From Bacteroidota bacterium (GTDB lineage: Bacteria; Bacteroidota; Bacteroidia; NS11-12g; UBA955): a stretch of 7,290 nt of DNA. The notes beneath the pieces are model-generated. The model was given only the letters and a program-made list of their open reading frames with translations, made no database searches and was not told the DNA's origin. The stretch spans positions 1 through 7,290 of the forward strand of contig SXYY01000084.1 of assembly GCA_005788145.1 (NCBI GenBank), in the 5' to 3' direction. The translations under genes and the position numbers were made by a program. Positions 5,216 through 7,290 of the stretch are shown here, piece by piece (position 1 is the stretch's first letter; each line of letters opens with the position of its first letter).

Positions 5216-7290
5216 ATGGGAAAATTAAAGCGTATACTCTGTTGTATTTCTGTATTTCTCGCCGGATCAAGCAGTATTCAAGCCCAATCTTCGGAGGGTG
5301 ATATTACCACTTTTTCCAATCCCATCAAGCGATTCCAAGTTCTGAGTCCATCAACACAATTGTTCACGAATCCGTTATTACGCTCGAGCTTGGTGCCAAC
5401 ATTCGATGGAAAATACGATGCGCAGCTGCTCGTGAATTCAGATTTTATCTTGCCATCTCAAGTAGAATTGCTTTCTGAAATCAACGACCAAGAAATCCTG
5501 GGCAATCGCATCATCCATGTGCGCTTTGGTGAGAGTGATTGGACTTCATTGATAAACCAAGAGGGTTTGGCATATATTGATTTATCGGCCAAAATCAACA
5601 GTCCAAGGCCCCTAAACGACACAGCCCGGGTTCACAGTCGGGTTGATTTGGCCGAAAACGGTTTACAAAACCAATTGAGCCAAAATTACACCGGAAAAGG
5701 GGTTTTGATTGGTGTGGTAGACATCGGCTTTCAAACCGATCATCCCACATTTTTTAACAATGACGGAAGGGATTACCGTGTTTTACGATTTTGGAATCAG
5801 CAACAAAGTGCAGGAAAAACACCGATGGATTTCGCTTATGGCAGTGAGTACATAGACTCGCAATCAATTTTATCGGCGATTGACGATGATGGCTCCCATG
5901 GTACCCACGTTGCAGGTATCGCAGGCGGTTCAGGTTTTGCATCACCTGCGCTCAAATACCGGGGAATGGCACCAGAATCCAAACTTGCTTTTGTGGGTAT
6001 CAAATATGCCAACGACACTTTGGCTGGCAGTGGTCTTGGCGATTATGTCGTGGCCAATCCAACCATCATTGATGGGTATAATTACATCTTCAAATTGGGT
6101 GAGAAACTCGGAATGCCCTCCGTTTGTAACCTCAGTTGGGGAATGCATACGGGACCCCACGATGGTACTTCGCTGTTTGATCGCTCTGTAAAATCGTTGG
6201 TTGGCTCTGGCAGAATTGTGGTCGGCGCGGCGGGCAATGATGGCAGAAATCAAATGCATATTTACAAGCAAACCAATGGCGACACCTTATACACGCTGGC
6301 ATTGGACAACAACCGCAATAATCATCCGCATGAAAATGTCCTAACCGATATTTGGGGTGGCGTGGGCGATAAACTCAGTGTTCAAATTGCGTTGGTTGAT
6401 ACATTTGGTAAAAAAATTGTCGCTGCGCCATGGAATCTGGCGGGTGATTGCATGAATTGCGGGACCTACAAGAAGACCTACATTGCGGGCACTGATACGC
6501 TTTGGGTTATCGCTACAGAACAGATTTATCCCTTCAACAACAAACCCAATCTGCTTTTTATCATCGAACACAATCGACCCAAATCGGCGTATATTCAACT
6601 CGGCATCACAAGCTCTGGGGAAGTCCATGGGTGGAATTCCGGACAGGCTTATCGATGGACATCTGGGCATTATCATGCAGGCCACAAAGGCGGATCGTTC
6701 AGTGCAAAACACATCTCAGGTATTACTGAAGGCTCGGTTGGCGAAAATGGAGGATCGGGCACACACACATTAACCGCCGGCGCTTACATCAATCGAAATC
6801 AATGGTTCAATTACAAGGAGGAGTATTTCAATCAACCTTGGCATACCGTTGGAGATATCGCTGGCTTTAGTAGTCGAGGCCCCATGCCGAAAACCCAAGA
6901 TTTTCCGCAAGGAAGAATCAAGCCTGATGTGATTGCTCCAGGACAGATGATTGCCTCTGCTTTGCATCGGAGACAGGTTCCAGGATGGTTGAACAATGAA
7001 ATCGTACACAAATCCACTTTTCGCGGTCAGGATGTTTACTGGGCGATGTTTTCCGGCACATCGATGGCCTCGCCACACGTCGCTGGCATTGTGGCTCTAT
7101 ACCTTCAAGCGAATGAATGGCTAACACCTGCAGAAATTCGCAACCTTTGGAGGTTAACCGCCAGAAAGGATCAATACACAACAGCCGACTCAAACAGCAA
7201 CTCGGGCTATGGCAAAGTCGATGCTTATGAAACCTTGAAAATCATTGACAAGTATGCCAATTCCAAGAATCTAAACAGCTTCAAGTCTGG
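5216..7290 (+). CDS. Secreted subtilisin-family (S8) serine protease, CspA-like, with large catalytic-domain insert (partial)
   Basis: The first 691 residues of an exported endopeptidase; the C-terminus lies beyond the window. Residues 1-23 are a signal peptide (KLKR, hydrophobic core, probable cleavage after SIQA). Residues of about 25-140 form an N-terminal propeptide-like region. The catalytic domain starts near 155 and carries the complete triad: Asp169 in GVVDIGF, His228 in GSHGTHVAG and Ser616 in SGTSMASPHVAG, plus oxyanion Asn341 in GAAGNDG. The spacing Asn341-Ser616 is about 275 residues, against about 66 in subtilisin. The extra segment (about 345-545) is rich in beta-type sequence and holds a CMNC motif (Cys412, Cys415). 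This layout, with the FWNQQQ segment at 192-197, fits the CspA-like S8 subgroup. All residues needed for activity are present. Cargo of this type in Bacteroidota often ends in a type IX secretion sorting domain, which cannot be checked here. ATG at 5216 is the only sensible start, directly after the -7 element; the frame was read by hand and is unbroken to the edge. Confidence 0.95.
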   Translation, partial: MGKLKRILCCISVFLAGSSSIQAQSSEGDITTFSNPIKRFQVLSPSTQLFTNPLLRSSLVPTFDGKYDAQLLVNSDFILPSQVELLSEINDQEILGNRIIHVRFGESDWTSLINQEGLAYIDLSAKINSPRPLNDTARVHSRVDLAENGLQNQLSQNYTGKGVLIGVVDIGFQTDHPTFFNNDGRDYRVLRFWNQQQSAGKTPMDFAYGSEYIDSQSILSAIDDDGSHGTHVAGIAGGSGFASPALKYRGMAPESKLAFVGIKYANDTLAGSGLGDYVVANPTIIDGYNYIFKLGEKLGMPSVCNLSWGMHTGPHDGTSLFDRSVKSLVGSGRIVVGAAGNDGRNQMHIYKQTNGDTLYTLALDNNRNNHPHENVLTDIWGGVGDKLSVQIALVDTFGKKIVAAPWNLAGDCMNCGTYKKTYIAGTDTLWVIATEQIYPFNNKPNLLFIIEHNRPKSAYIQLGITSSGEVHGWNSGQAYRWTSGHYHAGHKGGSFSAKHISGITEGSVGENGGSGTHTLTAGAYINRNQWFNYKEEYFNQPWHTVGDIAGFSSRGPMPKTQDFPQGRIKPDVIAPGQMIASALHRRQVPGWLNNEIVHKSTFRGQDVYWAMFSGTSMASPHVAGIVALYLQANEWLTPAEIRNLWRLTARKDQYTTADSNSNSGYGKVDAYETLKIIDKYANSKNLNSFKS

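Noticed and set aside
5175..5270. 32-residue N-terminal extension of tcdA
   Set aside because: It would overlap the divergent protease gene and both promoters. The canonical TcdA N-terminus begins at ATG 5174.
5942..6271. Minus-strand open frames antisense to the protease, including 5942-6271 and 6341-6712
   Set aside because: They lie antisense to the protease frame, which carries a full catalytic triad and is unbroken; no promoter or family signature supports them.
1..7290. CRISPR arrays, insertion sequences, tandem repeats, toxin-antitoxin or defence genes
   Set aside because: Reading both strands showed no repeat-spacer pattern, transposase, terminal inverted repeats or defence-family motifs; the region appears to be ordinary chromosome.

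Overview
The window looks like chromosomal DNA from a member of the Bacteroidota. Three things suggest this. Five gene starts and the tRNA are preceded by perfect or near-perfect copies of the Bacteroidota sigma -7 element TAnnTTTG. Shine-Dalgarno sequences are nearly absent. The content is typical of the phylum: small lipoproteins with short lipoboxes, a lipocalin-like lipoprotein and a large secreted S8 protease. Genes are packed with intergenic gaps of 0 to about 60 bases, and no stretch over 300 bases lacks a gene. I see no insertion sequence, CRISPR array, phage gene or other mobile element.

Layout from left to right. (1) Bases 1-1538, minus strand: the N-terminal 512 codons of an exported protein that runs off the left edge. 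It has one unbroken reading frame; the short open frames on either strand here are shadows of it. (2) 1539-1600: a divergent promoter region. (3) 1601-2827, plus: ornithine aminotransferase (rocD). (4) 2859-2944, plus: tRNA-Leu(UAA), followed after 3 bases by (5) 2948-3952, plus: a TPR-repeat lipoprotein. (6) 3953-4414, minus: a lipocalin-like lipoprotein whose stop codon directly abuts the TPR gene's stop; its likely terminator lies inside the TPR gene. (7) 4458-5174, minus: tcdA, the enzyme that cyclises t6A37 in tRNA. (8) 5175-5215: a 41-base divergent promoter region. (9) 5216-7290, plus: the N-terminal 691 codons of a secreted subtilisin-family protease of the CspA-like type with a large insert in the catalytic domain; its C-terminus lies beyond the right edge.

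The genes do not form one pathway. Amino-acid metabolism (rocD), tRNA supply and modification (tRNA-Leu, tcdA) and cell-envelope or secreted proteins (the other four) are interleaved. Almost every gene appears to have its own promoter. The strongest system-level signal is regulatory. The -7 elements end only 4-9 bases before the start codons, which predicts leaderless or almost leaderless mRNAs. The TPR lipoprotein mRNA appears to be released from a tRNA-mRNA co-transcript by tRNA 3' processing. I found no convincing new multi-gene system.
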